Assembly (NCBI GenBank): GCA_964590075.1 | Contig: CAZPXS010000002.1 | Location: 133,783 to 197,782 of the forward strand | Direction of reading: 5' to 3' | DNA length: 64,000 nt | Origin: JAGDVO01 sp964590075 [NCBI: uncultured Aquificales bacterium] | GTDB lineage: Bacteria; Thermosulfidibacterota; Thermosulfidibacteria; Thermosulfidibacterales | Shown: positions 18,999-26,456 of the stretch, piece by piece | Layout of the letters: each line of letters starts with the position of its first letter | Numbering within the stretch: position 1 is the first letter of the stretch | Program-made: the position numbers and the translations under genes | The notes under the pieces: generated by a model | Seen by the model: the letters and a program-made list of their open reading frames with translations, nothing else | The model's database searches: none | What the model was told of the DNA's origin: nothing

Positions 18999-19029
18999 TT
19001 TCTAAAATTATATCGAGTTTAATTAACTA

Positions 19030-19058
19030 TTGACATAATAATCCTTTGGATCTATTTT
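19030..19058 (+). promoter_or_regulatory. Promoter of the cytochrome c peroxidase gene
   Basis: TTGACA (19030-19035), 17-bp spacer, TATTTT (19053-19058). The leader to ATG 19111 is about 45 nt and ends in AGGGGGTGGTG. Confidence 0.6.
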
Positions 19059-19110
19059 TAATTAATAGTGTCCTTATTGCAAAATTAAAATATCAATAGG
19101 GGGTGGTGAG

Positions 19111-20193
19111 ATGGTTAAAAGGGGTGGTGTGTTGTTTATGGTTTTAGCTTTGTTGTGGTTGATGGTGGGTAGTGGTTATGCGGTTGATGCCAACGCTCTG
19201 AGGGTAAGAGCTCAGCAGTTATTCAAACCGATTCCTGAGAAACTTGATGAGATACCTTACAAGGGAGTTAAGCTAACAAAGGAACTGGTTGAACTTGGAA
19301 AATTCTTGTACTTTGATCCAAGGTTGTCATCCTCTCACCTTATAAGCTGTAACACCTGTCATAATTTGAGTCTAGGTGGTACCGACAATCTTGAGACTTC
19401 CATTGGACATGGCTGGCAGAAGGGGCCAAGAAATGCACCAACCGTATTCAACTCCGTTTTCAATACCGCTCAGTTCTGGGATGGTAGGGCCAAGGATCTG
19501 ATGGAGCAGGCAAAGGGTCCGGTTCAGGCTTCTGTAGAGATGAATAACACTCCTGAGAGAGTTGTTGTTACTCTGAAGAGTATACCTCAGTATGTTGAGA
19601 TGTTTAAAAAGGCCTTCCCGAATGAGAAGGATCCTGTAACCTTTGATAACGTTGCAAAGGCTATAGAAGCCTTCGAGGCAACATTGATTACTCCAAACTC
19701 CCGTTTTGATAAGTTCCTAAAGGGTGATAATAAGGCTCTAACACAGGAGGAGCTTGAGGGTCTACAGATATTTATGGATAAGGGTTGTGCCTCCTGTCAT
19801 AACGGTGTAAACTTTGGTGGTACAACCTATGCTCCCTTCGGTTTGGTTAAAAAGCCCGATCCTAACATTCTTGCAGGGGATAGGGGTAGATATCAGGTTA
19901 CCAAAAGCCCAAGCGACGATTATCTCTTTAAAGTACCATCTTTGAGAAATATTGAGCTTACATATCCTTACTTCCATTCTGGTAAAGTTTGGTCACTTGA
20001 GGATGCGGTTGCCATAATGGGAGATATACAGTTTGGTGTTAAGTTAACAGATATAGAGGTTAAGAAGGTAACGAGTTTCCTAAAGACTCTTACAGGTGAA
20101 AGACCTGTAGTAACTTTGCCTTTACTTCCACCCTCTACCGATAAGACTCCAAAACCTATCACCGAGGTAAAGGCGGAAAAGGTAGTTCATTAA
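19111..20193 (+). CDS. Diheme cytochrome c peroxidase (CcpA/MauG family)
   Basis: 360 residues with a signal peptide (residues 7-24). Two CxxCH motifs are at C80-H84 and C226-H230. The FDPRLSSS motif and the long block ending FNTAQFWDGRA are typical of bacterial diheme peroxidases. The family reduces hydrogen peroxide in the periplasm using cytochrome c electrons; MauG members instead oxidise proteins. The domain layout fits the peroxidase. It is monocistronic, with a strong promoter and terminator. It probably shares the periplasmic cytochrome pool with the decaheme system (inference). Confidence 0.92.
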   Translation: MVKRGGVLFMVLALLWLMVGSGYAVDANALRVRAQQLFKPIPEKLDEIPYKGVKLTKELVELGKFLYFDPRLSSSHLISCNTCHNLSLGGTDNLETSIGHGWQKGPRNAPTVFNSVFNTAQFWDGRAKDLMEQAKGPVQASVEMNNTPERVVVTLKSIPQYVEMFKKAFPNEKDPVTFDNVAKAIEAFEATLITPNSRFDKFLKGDNKALTQEELEGLQIFMDKGCASCHNGVNFGGTTYAPFGLVKKPDPNILAGDRGRYQVTKSPSDDYLFKVPSLRNIELTYPYFHSGKVWSLEDAVAIMGDIQFGVKLTDIEVKKVTSFLKTLTGERPVVTLPLLPPSTDKTPKPITEVKAEKVVH

Positions 20194-20199
20194 ACATTA

Positions 20200-20226
20200 G
20201 AGGGGGTATCCCGCCCCCTTTTTATT
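20200..20226 (+). terminator. Rho-independent terminator of the peroxidase gene
   Basis: AGGGGG pairs with CCCCCT around a 7-nt loop and is followed by TTTTATTT. It overlaps the stop of the convergent GNAT gene by a base. Confidence 0.8.
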
Positions 20227-20783
20227 TACTTTATCCTTAGTATAAAGATGTATAGATCGTGGGGCATGTTGTTTTCGTCAATAGCGACTTTCTTTAAAGA
20301 TACTTCAGATTTAAAACCTAACTTTTTGAGTACCTTTATGGCATCCTTTTGTACATCGAAAGTTTCGGCCCAGAGTGAGTCAAGTTCGAGTAAGCGACCG
20401 ATCTCTATCAGTTTTTCGATTATCTTTGTCCCTATACCCATGTTTCTGTAAGATAGCCCAACCGTTACGCGAATTTTACCTACAAATCTTGACCAACCGA
20501 AATCTCTTCTATGGAGACTACCAGTTGCTACTATCTTTGAATCAACTAGTCCTACAATCGGGATTACCCTATCAAGATTTATGTTTTCACACCAACTCTC
20601 CACAACTTTTTCATCCTTAACGTTATCCCTGAGTAGCGATATTTCCTTATCTGATATCTCTTTCTTGAAGTATTCTATCAGGGCCTCTTTATCTTGAGGT
20701 TCAAGTAACTTTAATACCACATCTTTGCCACTTTTTGTCTTTACGATTTCAGGGAACCTCTCTTTTATCAGTTCTTCCCACAT
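20226..20783 (-). CDS. GNAT-family N-acetyltransferase
   Basis: 185 residues. The acetyl-CoA-binding signature is in VGLSYRNMGIGTKIIEKL (RxxGxG type). The C-terminal part ALKVLKKLGF-like segment is usual for the fold. The substrate is unknown. It has its own promoter (TTGTAA, 17 bp, TATACT) and an AGGAGGT ribosome binding site. It is convergent with the peroxidase gene and otherwise isolated. Confidence 0.85.
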   Translation of the reverse strand: MWEELIKERFPEIVKTKSGKDVVLKLLEPQDKEALIEYFKKEISDKEISLLRDNVKDEKVVESWCENINLDRVIPIVGLVDSKIVATGSLHRRDFGWSRFVGKIRVTVGLSYRNMGIGTKIIEKLIEIGRLLELDSLWAETFDVQKDAIKVLKKLGFKSEVSLKKVAIDENNMPHDLYIFILRIK

Positions 20784-20800
20784 ATTAACCTCCTATATTT

Positions 20801-20829
20801 AGTATAGATTTTTGTATCCCTTTTTACAA
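20801..20829 (-). promoter_or_regulatory. Promoter of the GNAT gene
   Basis: On the minus strand, TTGTAA (20824-20829), 17-bp spacer, TATACT (20801-20806). Both hexamers and the spacing equal those of the promoter at 10259-10287. Confidence 0.55.
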
Positions 20830-20880
20830 GGCATGTCTTCTTAGCGGGCATGCACTCTCGCATCTTCGGAAAGAAGATAG
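20830..20880. repeat. Cluster of overlapping inverted repeats between two divergent promoters
   Basis: Within the 312-nt gene-free stretch 20784-21095 this 51-nt block is GC-richer than its surroundings. GCATG (20831-20835) pairs with CATGC (20849-20853). ATCTTC (20862-20867) pairs with GAAGAT (20873-20878) as a tight hairpin, while TCTTCTT (20836-20842) could instead pair with AAGAAGA (20871-20877). It lies upstream of both promoters, so it is more likely a protein-binding DNA site or a small RNA than a leader. The remainder, 20881-21017, is AT-rich and I see nothing else in it. Confidence 0.4.
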
Positions 20881-21017
20881 CTACCAAAGTAAACATAGTT
20901 TAATTGAAATATGTTTTATAAAGTTGAAGCCAGTGTTTATAGTAGTACCACGTGATAGATCTTTATTTAATTGATCTGGGCATTTATACAAAATAATACA
21001 TTTTTTTATAAATCCAC

Positions 21018-21046
21018 TTGACAAACTATAGGGGTGATTATATATA
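21018..21046 (+). promoter_or_regulatory. Strong promoter of the CoA-transferase-like operon
   Basis: Consensus TTGACA (21018-21023), 17-bp spacer, TATATA (21041-21046). The leader to ATG 21096 is about 40 nt and ends in AAAGGAGGTAGAG. Confidence 0.65.
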
Positions 21047-21095
21047 GTTATATAGAACTTGGTTTTATACAAAGCTAATTTTAAAGGAGGTAGAG

Positions 21096-22610
21096 ATGGC
21101 AGAGGAGGTAAGGATTAAGAGTCGTGCTGATGCGATGAAGCTAACAAGTTATGAGAATCGTCCGTGGCCGGTAACTCCTCCACCATCGAGGGAAGAAGTT
21201 ATGAAGATCTACGAGAAGAGAAGGGCTGCGGAGTTCGGCAAGTGGTGTGAGGATAATCTATGGTTTTACGATGCGTGGGGTAAGCCTGAAGCCTTAAGAG
21301 GTATAAGAGTACTTGAGGTTGGTCAGTGGCGCTTGAGTCACATGTTTGCCGCAAGTATATTAGCTGAGTTTGGTGCTGAGGTTATCAAGATTGAACCGCC
21401 TGAGGGAGATCCACTTAGGTATCTCGCTCCCTTTGGAAGAGAAGAGTACATGTTCGAAGATGTCTATACTGGTGAGAAAGTTTCTCCAGACTTTCTCCAC
21501 GAGATGAGGAATAAGTATTCTGTGACTCTTAATCTTGAGACTGAGGAAGGTAGAGAACTTTACAAGAAATTGGCCTCAACCGCTGATATAATTTTCGAGG
21601 GTTATCCACCTGGATATATGGATGAACTGGGTATAGGTTATAGACAGTTATCAGAGATAAATCCTCGTTTGATTTATGTGTGGATAGGTGTACTTGGTCA
21701 GTGGGGTCCATGGAAGGATAGAGTGTCGAAGTTTGGTCAGTGGATGCTTGATCCATTTGGACAGGTTGCGAGTGGATTTGTGGCAAAGACAGGTTATCCA
21801 CCTGATCTCCTAGATAGAGGTAAGGGTGGTGATCCTACAAGGAGCGGTACATGGTTGTCAGATTTCGTAGCAGGTGAGCAGGCTGCTGTTAACGCTCTTG
21901 CTGCCTTGTACTGGCGTGACTATAACGGGGGTGGAGTTGGTCAGTTCATAGAGGTGACGGGAGCGGAAGCTTTATTCGAGATATTGGATTTCGACATTAC
22001 CTGGTACGGTTTCAATGAGAGTATAAAGGCCAGAACCGGTTCATGGGATCCATGTCTCAACCAGTATGCGTGGAATCCATGTAAAGATGGTTTCATGATG
22101 ATCGGTGGTCAGACTGATAGGCTCTGGTACAGGATAAATATGTGTATCGAAAAGGACTTCCCTCTATTTGGTAGGTTGATAGGTGAAGATCCCAAGCTGA
22201 AAGAGGTTGGTGCGAGAAACGCTCTTGATATGCTTATCAAGACCTATACTCTTACCACGATGTGGCTTAGAACTCAGAATAGAATAGAGGTTGAGGAGAA
22301 GTTACTTGAGTACGAGATAGCCGCTGGTCCGCTATTGTTCCCGGATGAGGTAGCTGAATATCCGCATTTCGTATATAGACCCTATGTCCATGTTATAGAG
22401 GATGAGCATTATGGGCATGTGATGTACGCTGTTCCTCCTAATGCGTATCACATGAGGACTCCAGCAAGGGTTAAGTGGATCGGTAGGCCACTGGGTAAGG
22501 ATACCGCCGAGATACTACTTAAGTACTGCGGTGTTGATCAGTGGAAGCTGAGAGAACTCGAAGAGAAGGGTATAGTTAAGATTTATAGACCAAATTTTGA
22601 AACTAAGTAA
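21096..22610 (+). CDS. Class III (CaiB/BaiF) CoA-transferase-like protein, subunit 1
   Basis: 504 residues, about 100 longer than usual family members. The extra part includes an N-terminal extension (1-60) with a proline block (PVTPPPS). The family core starts at [17 protein letters not shown] (66-82), followed by [14 protein letters not shown] (89-102) and the block around [12 protein letters not shown]. The catalytic Asp expected to form the aspartyl-CoA anhydride is D256 ([10 protein letters not shown]). It is followed by [17 protein letters not shown]. Family members move CoA between acids; the substrate here is unknown. It is first of six genes and pairs with the next gene as a likely hetero-oligomer. 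Confidence 0.82.
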   Translation: MAEEVRIKSRADAMKLTSYENRPWPVTPPPSREEVMKIYEKRRAAEFGKWCEDNLWFYDAWGKPEALRGIRVLEVGQWRLSHMFAASILAEFGAEVIKIEPPEGDPLRYLAPFGREEYMFEDVYTGEKVSPDFLHEMRNKYSVTLNLETEEGRELYKKLASTADIIFEGYPPGYMDELGIGYRQLSEINPRLIYVWIGVLGQWGPWKDRVSKFGQWMLDPFGQVASGFVAKTGYPPDLLDRGKGGDPTRSGTWLSDFVAGEQAAVNALAALYWRDYNGGGVGQFIEVTGAEALFEILDFDITWYGFNESIKARTGSWDPCLNQYAWNPCKDGFMMIGGQTDRLWYRINMCIEKDFPLFGRLIGEDPKLKEVGARNALDMLIKTYTLTTMWLRTQNRIEVEEKLLEYEIAAGPLLFPDEVAEYPHFVYRPYVHVIEDEHYGHVMYAVPPNAYHMRTPARVKWIGRPLGKDTAEILLKYCGVDQWKLRELEEKGIVKIYRPNFETK

Positions 22611-22622
22611 GGAGGTGTTTCT

Positions 22623-24035
22623 ATGGAGAAGATCGAAAGAATACCAATTGAAGAGCAGGGTGGACCTAGGTCGAGAGAAGAACTAGAGGCTAACAAGATA
22701 CCCTATGAGGAGTATTGTAGAAAGCTGTTTGATGTGGGTAACGAGTTTAGTAAGCCACAGGCCTTAAAGGGTATTAGATGGTTATCCTGTACCATGTATA
22801 TATTCACTCCCCACATGGTTTCGAATTTGGCAGAGCTTGGGGCGGAAGTTATAAAGATCGAGTTCCCAAGGATAGCTGACCCTATGAAACATACCTCGCC
22901 CTTTAATGAGGCCTATGTGTATCCATTACACGATGATAGACCTTTAAGTGGTCAAGGATTAGGTGTTATAAATGCAAATGTCAACAAGTATTTTATAACG
23001 CTCGACTATCATAGGCCTGAGGCAATAGAGATAATGTATAAGCTTGTTAAGATGAGCGATGGTTTAACGGAATGTTATAGGCCAGGAACTTTCGATAAAT
23101 GGAAGATAAGTTACAGGTATCTACAGGAGATAAACCCAAGATTCATATATGTCTGGGGTGGTGGTTTTGGATACGGTCCTAAGGTTTTCGGTGGATCCTA
23201 TGACATCCTTGGCCAGGCCCATACAGGTTTAGCTGCTATAACAGGCTTCCATGAGGACTTTGGTGGATTCCCGGTAAAGCACACCAACTGGGTTATAGAT
23301 TGGTACTCTGGTACACTTGGCACGGCTGGAATTTTAGCCGCACTTTACTGGCGGGAGAAGACCGGTCTTGGAACTATGATAGAGTTTTCCCAGATCATGT
23401 GTGCTGCAAGAGCTCTTGGTCATACTTGGCCACTTTACGGCAAGTGGGGTATAGTGAGGCAGAGATGGGGTAACTGGGATACTCTACTTTGTGTGCATGG
23501 CATCATCTGTTGCGGTAAGAGTGATTATCCCGATGCGAAGAATCCTCAGTTAAGAGATGAGGCGAGATACGTGATGATAAGTGCCTTCAAGGATGAAGAC
23601 TTCAAGGAGCTCTGCAAGATAATAAACAGGATGGATCTATACGAAAAGTACCAGAAACATAAGGATAGAGTTGAAGCTACCGCTCAGATAGAGATTTACC
23701 ATGCTCTTGAAGAGTGGGCAAGAGATAAGAGTAGAAGCGAGGTTGCAAAGATCCTTACAGAAGCTGGTCTACTTGCGATGCCTGTTCTTAACGATAAAGA
23801 GGTTTACGAGAGTCCGCATTTCAGGGAGCGTGGTACTATAAGATGGCAGGCCGATCCATCCTATGGTGACTTGTTGGTCCATAGTTCTTACAGCGCTGGA
23901 TTACTTTCCAGAACTCCGAGGAGAAAGTATTGGGACGCAAGACCTGTTGGCGCTGATAATCTGAGGGTTTACAGAGAGTTACTCGGTTATCCTATGAGTG
24001 TAATTAAAGAATGGTATGCCAAAGGAATCATATAG
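22623..24035 (+). CDS. Class III (CaiB/BaiF) CoA-transferase-like protein, subunit 2
   Basis: 470 residues and homologous to the preceding gene. It has [10 protein letters not shown] (47-56), [14 protein letters not shown] (69-82), the [15 protein letters not shown] block (169-183) and the catalytic Asp D226 (NWVIDWYSG). [19 protein letters not shown] follows. It too carries an N-terminal extension (1-45), not seen in single-subunit members. Two-gene class III transferases are known, for example BbsE/BbsF for benzylsuccinate in anaerobic toluene degradation, but those are shorter. Both Asp residues being kept means both subunits could be catalytic. Start ATG 22623 follows AAGGAGGTG, 12 nt after the previous stop. 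Confidence 0.82.
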   Translation: MEKIERIPIEEQGGPRSREELEANKIPYEEYCRKLFDVGNEFSKPQALKGIRWLSCTMYIFTPHMVSNLAELGAEVIKIEFPRIADPMKHTSPFNEAYVYPLHDDRPLSGQGLGVINANVNKYFITLDYHRPEAIEIMYKLVKMSDGLTECYRPGTFDKWKISYRYLQEINPRFIYVWGGGFGYGPKVFGGSYDILGQAHTGLAAITGFHEDFGGFPVKHTNWVIDWYSGTLGTAGILAALYWREKTGLGTMIEFSQIMCAARALGHTWPLYGKWGIVRQRWGNWDTLLCVHGIICCGKSDYPDAKNPQLRDEARYVMISAFKDEDFKELCKIINRMDLYEKYQKHKDRVEATAQIEIYHALEEWARDKSRSEVAKILTEAGLLAMPVLNDKEVYESPHFRERGTIRWQADPSYGDLLVHSSYSAGLLSRTPRRKYWDARPVGADNLRVYRELLGYPMSVIKEWYAKGII

Positions 24036-24047
24036 AGGGGGTGGAGT

Positions 24048-24515
24048 ATGTGTGATATCATCTGGTGTAAGAAATGCGATACTGTAAATTACCTTGATCC
24101 ATATAATTTCTGGAATTTTGAGGGCAAGGTCGGTTGTGCCGGTTGTGGTGCTGTCTATTACGTTCATCTTATAAATGGTTATATGTATAGAGGACCTGAG
24201 GAGAAGCCGGGTGAGACGGCTGATATTCTACCGCTATACGCCGATCAACCTAACAATGGTTATGAGAAGTTCTATCCTGGAGTTCCCGGTAGAACGAGAC
24301 CCTATAACTGTCTACCGAGGGATATTTATCTCGGTAAGGCGGATCATAGAAAGTTCAGCATAAGGGGTTATCCTGTGAGAGGATGGGCTCCTCAGCCGAG
24401 AAGTACAGGTCCCACAGGTATTCATCCCTTTATATGGCAGATAGAGAAACATTCTCCTGATGTATGGCAGGAGTTTATGGAGAAGAAGAAGAAAGGCGAA
24501 GTAAGAGATTGGTAG
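24048..24515 (+). CDS. Cysteine-rich small protein with N-terminal zinc-ribbon-like motif, unknown function
   Basis: 155 residues I do not recognise. C7-x2-C10 and C30-x2-C33 (CKKC, CAGC), with C2 and C88 besides, could form a zinc ribbon or rubredoxin-like knuckle over the first 40 residues. The rest is rich in Pro, Tyr and Arg with no membrane segment, suggesting an extended subunit that wraps a partner. It lies 12 nt behind subunit 2 with its own GGGGGTGG ribosome binding site. Placement argues for an accessory subunit of the transferase complex, perhaps like the small OB/zinc-ribbon partners of other CoA enzymes (inference). Confidence 0.7.
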   Translation: MCDIIWCKKCDTVNYLDPYNFWNFEGKVGCAGCGAVYYVHLINGYMYRGPEEKPGETADILPLYADQPNNGYEKFYPGVPGRTRPYNCLPRDIYLGKADHRKFSIRGYPVRGWAPQPRSTGPTGIHPFIWQIEKHSPDVWQEFMEKKKKGEVRDW

Positions 24516-24526
24516 GAGGTGGAGGG

Positions 24527-24760
24527 ATGGCAGATAGGACTCTTAGCCCGGTGAAATTTTTGGAGCAGATTTTGGAACCGGAAAAGAAAACTGATCATAT
24601 ATGTTGGAACTGTAAGTACTTTAAGTGGGTATTGAAGGGATCTAAATTCCCACCTGCAGATATAATAGGTTGGTGTAAGAAGATACATTGGCCCTACTAC
24701 TGGGTAGTACCTGAAAAGTATGTGATTAAGGAGTGCTATTGTTATGAGTCTAAAGAGTAA
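24527..24760 (+). CDS. Small five-cysteine protein, possible iron-sulfur or zinc subunit
   Basis: 77 residues from ATG 24527, chosen because GGAGGTGGAGGG directly precedes it; an upstream in-frame start at 24464 would overlap the previous gene. Cysteines at C26, C29, C50, C70 and C72 (CWNC, then single C, then CYC) with many aromatics (YYWVV). The Cys layout, CxxC near the N-terminus with later single Cys, is reminiscent of the small [4Fe-4S] subunits of fumarate-adding glycyl-radical enzymes (BssB/BssC type). I cannot confirm homology. It overlaps the next gene by 17 nt. Confidence 0.7.
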   Translation: MADRTLSPVKFLEQILEPEKKTDHICWNCKYFKWVLKGSKFPPADIIGWCKKIHWPYYWVVPEKYVIKECYCYESKE

Positions 24761-25079
24761 CATAGGTCCCTTTAGATGGGGTGTTCCCCCGGAGGTCCCG
24801 AAAGAACGGGTCCTCCGGGAACTAGAGGATGTAAAGAGTATGGTTTCTGAGTGGAAGAAGAGTTACGTAAGGATAGTGAGAGAGTATGGTCCCTATGATT
24901 TAGCAGTTAGCGAGTTTTGGGGAGAGATCGAGGAATATGTACTCCCGTGGCTTAACAGGATGCTTGTGGTAGGTTTTATAGATGAAGGAGAATTTGAGGA
25001 TACTATGAACTATTTTATAGGATTAGTTGAGGAGTTGAGGGAAGAAATAAATCTCCTTAAGGAGGTAGAAAATGCCTGA
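24744..25079 (+). CDS. Small helical protein of the CoA-transferase-like operon, unknown function
   Basis: 111 residues, no cysteines, mostly predicted helical (EELREEINLLKEV at the C-terminus, EEYVLPWLNRM in the middle). Not recognised. Its codons 14-27 contain a strong hairpin (24783-24822) with codons such as CGG and CTC that are uncommon nearby. It overlaps the upstream gene by 17 nt and the downstream gene by 8 nt, so it is certainly part of the operon. It is probably a structural subunit (inference). Confidence 0.65.
   Translation: MSLKSNIGPFRWGVPPEVPKERVLRELEDVKSMVSEWKKSYVRIVREYGPYDLAVSEFWGEIEEYVLPWLNRMLVVGFIDEGEFEDTMNYFIGLVEELREEINLLKEVENA
24783..24822 (+). other. Strong intragenic hairpin inside the fifth-gene region of the operon
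   Basis: GTTCCCCCGGAGGTCCCG, loop AAAGAA, then CGGGTCCTCCGGGAAC. Four plus seven plus four base pairs form, with one T-T mismatch and a two-base bulge. It lies 39 nt inside the 111-residue gene, without a U-tract, so it is not a classical terminator. It may be an mRNA processing or stabilising element that sets subunit ratios. Confidence 0.6.
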
Positions 25080-25596
25080 GAGATGTAGAGTTATACTTTG
25101 TGGTTTTGACCCGATGCTTGTAAGGGGTTATGTAAAGACAGGAGAAAGGGCTCTTTGGTGGTATCTACCCGATGAGTTGTATGAGGACTACAAGCCTATG
25201 CCGGGAGATAAGATAGTTGGGAAGTTACTCGCCATATATGATGGTGATGGTAACAAAGTGGAAGAGCCCAATTTAGAGGTTGAGTGGCCAACTACGAAGG
25301 AGACTGGTTATGCGGTTTTGGTGCCAGCTTCAGTTATAGTAAAGTATAAGCTCACCACCTTCCACTTCATAGAGTTTGAGATACAGAAGATTAAGAGATT
25401 CAAAGGTTATGTTGAGAAGGAGATTACTGTGAGTGATGAGGTTGCTGAGACTGCCGATACCGGTCCTACCGAAAAGATAAAGGAACCTGTATATGAGGAA
25501 GTAGAGGTTTATCCTGGAGAGGTTAAGCAGAGGAAGTGGTGGCCCGATAGTAAGATGAAATTACACTACAAGGTTCCCTTTGTTCCTCCTACATGA
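25072..25596 (+). CDS. Small beta-rich protein, last gene of the CoA-transferase-like operon, unknown function
   Basis: 174 residues, not recognised. The predicted strands (VILCGFDPMLVRGYV, GYAVLVPASVIVKYKL, FHFIEFEIQKI) and the PMPGDKIVGKLL turn suggest an OB-like barrel of about 120 residues. An acidic, Thr/Glu-rich linker (EVAETADTGPTEKIKEP) and a basic C-terminal tail follow. No signal peptide. It overlaps the previous gene by 8 nt and has an AAGGAGG ribosome binding site. The terminator follows after 20 nt. The role within the complex is unknown. Confidence 0.65.
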   Translation: MPERCRVILCGFDPMLVRGYVKTGERALWWYLPDELYEDYKPMPGDKIVGKLLAIYDGDGNKVEEPNLEVEWPTTKETGYAVLVPASVIVKYKLTTFHFIEFEIQKIKRFKGYVEKEITVSDEVAETADTGPTEKIKEPVYEEVEVYPGEVKQRKWWPDSKMKLHYKVPFVPPT

Positions 25597-25615
25597 TCGT
25601 TACTTTTGTTATTCC

Positions 25616-25658
25616 TACCCCCTTCCTTTACTATTGTAAGGGAAGGGGGTATTTGTTA
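25616..25658 (+). terminator. Terminator of the CoA-transferase-like operon
   Basis: A 16-bp stem, TACCCCCTTCCTTTAC with GTAAGGGAAGGGGGTA (one G-T wobble) and a TATT loop, is followed by TTTGTTA. It separates the six-gene operon from the radical SAM gene. Confidence 0.85.
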
Positions 25659-25668
25659 TAAGAAGAGT

Positions 25669-26430
25669 ATGAAAAATACAAAGATTTTTCATCTCGTTTA
25701 CTTCGATTACAATAATTCTCTCTATGTTCACTTTTACGATTGTAACCTTAGGTGTTTGGGATGCTTAAGACTAAGATCAATATGGGATTGTCATCTATCC
25801 CAGGATTTAATTTCAAGCCTTACCTTTAGTGGGTTTCTCAGTTTGGACGAGTTTAAGGGTGTTGTTTTGAAACTATCGGCCGAGAGAGGACTTAAACAGG
25901 TTGTCCTTGGGGGTGGTGAGCCCACAAGCGATGATAGTTTAGTTTATATACTACGTTTCTTGAGAGATCTTGGTATTGAAACTATTCTTTTAACTAACGG
26001 TTTTAGTGTAGATGATGAGGTAATAGAAGAACTTTTAGATGATAGGGTTACGGTAAAGGTCAGTATCAAAAGCATTGATCCAGAGAAATACGAATTTTAC
26101 ACAGGCTTTTCTCTTGACCCTGTAATAGGTAACTTCATTAGAATGTACGAAAGAGGGGTGAAATTGGTCGTTGAGACTATAGTTATTCCTGGATTCAATG
26201 ACTCTAAGGATATAGGTGGATTAGCTAGATTTATAGCGGGAATTGATAGAAGTATCCCTCTGATAATAGATTCCTACGTGCCGGTTGATGGGATGCCATG
26301 GAGGCGTCCGACTATAGAGGAGTTAGAGGAAGCGGAGAAAGAGGCTACAAAATACCTTGATAAGGTTTATCTAAGGGGAAGAAGCATACAGACAGGATTA
26401 AAAGGGAATGTCTATCTGATCTATCCGTGA
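25669..26430 (+). CDS. Radical SAM protein, PflA-like (glycyl-radical-enzyme-activase fold)
   Basis: 253 residues from ATG 25669; an in-frame ATG at 25606 would run through the terminator hairpin and is unlikely. The CxxxCxxC cluster ligands are C25, C29 and C32 (DCNLRCLGC). GGEPT (near residue 87) and ETIVIPGFND are typical of the pyruvate-formate-lyase-activase-like group. There is no extra ferredoxin domain like that of benzylsuccinate synthase activase. No glycyl-radical enzyme gene is in the window, so the target is unknown. Proximity to the CoA-transferase operon suggests, but does not show, a functional link. Confidence 0.8.
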   Translation: MKNTKIFHLVYFDYNNSLYVHFYDCNLRCLGCLRLRSIWDCHLSQDLISSLTFSGFLSLDEFKGVVLKLSAERGLKQVVLGGGEPTSDDSLVYILRFLRDLGIETILLTNGFSVDDEVIEELLDDRVTVKVSIKSIDPEKYEFYTGFSLDPVIGNFIRMYERGVKLVVETIVIPGFNDSKDIGGLARFIAGIDRSIPLIIDSYVPVDGMPWRRPTIEELEEAEKEATKYLDKVYLRGRSIQTGLKGNVYLIYP

Positions 26431-26456
26431 GATCCTATTTGTTTCGGAGGAGATGA

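Noticed and set aside
20830-20880. Riboswitch for the CoA-transferase operon or the GNAT gene
   Set aside because: The structured block lies upstream of both recognised promoters, so it would not be in either leader, and it matches no riboswitch consensus I know.
20881-21072. A 63-codon minus-strand frame in the CoA-operon upstream region
   Set aside because: No ribosome binding site, random composition, and it covers the operon promoter.
25606-25668. N-terminal extension of the radical SAM protein from ATG 25606
   Set aside because: The extension would be translated through the terminator hairpin; ATG 25669 gives a family-like N-terminus.
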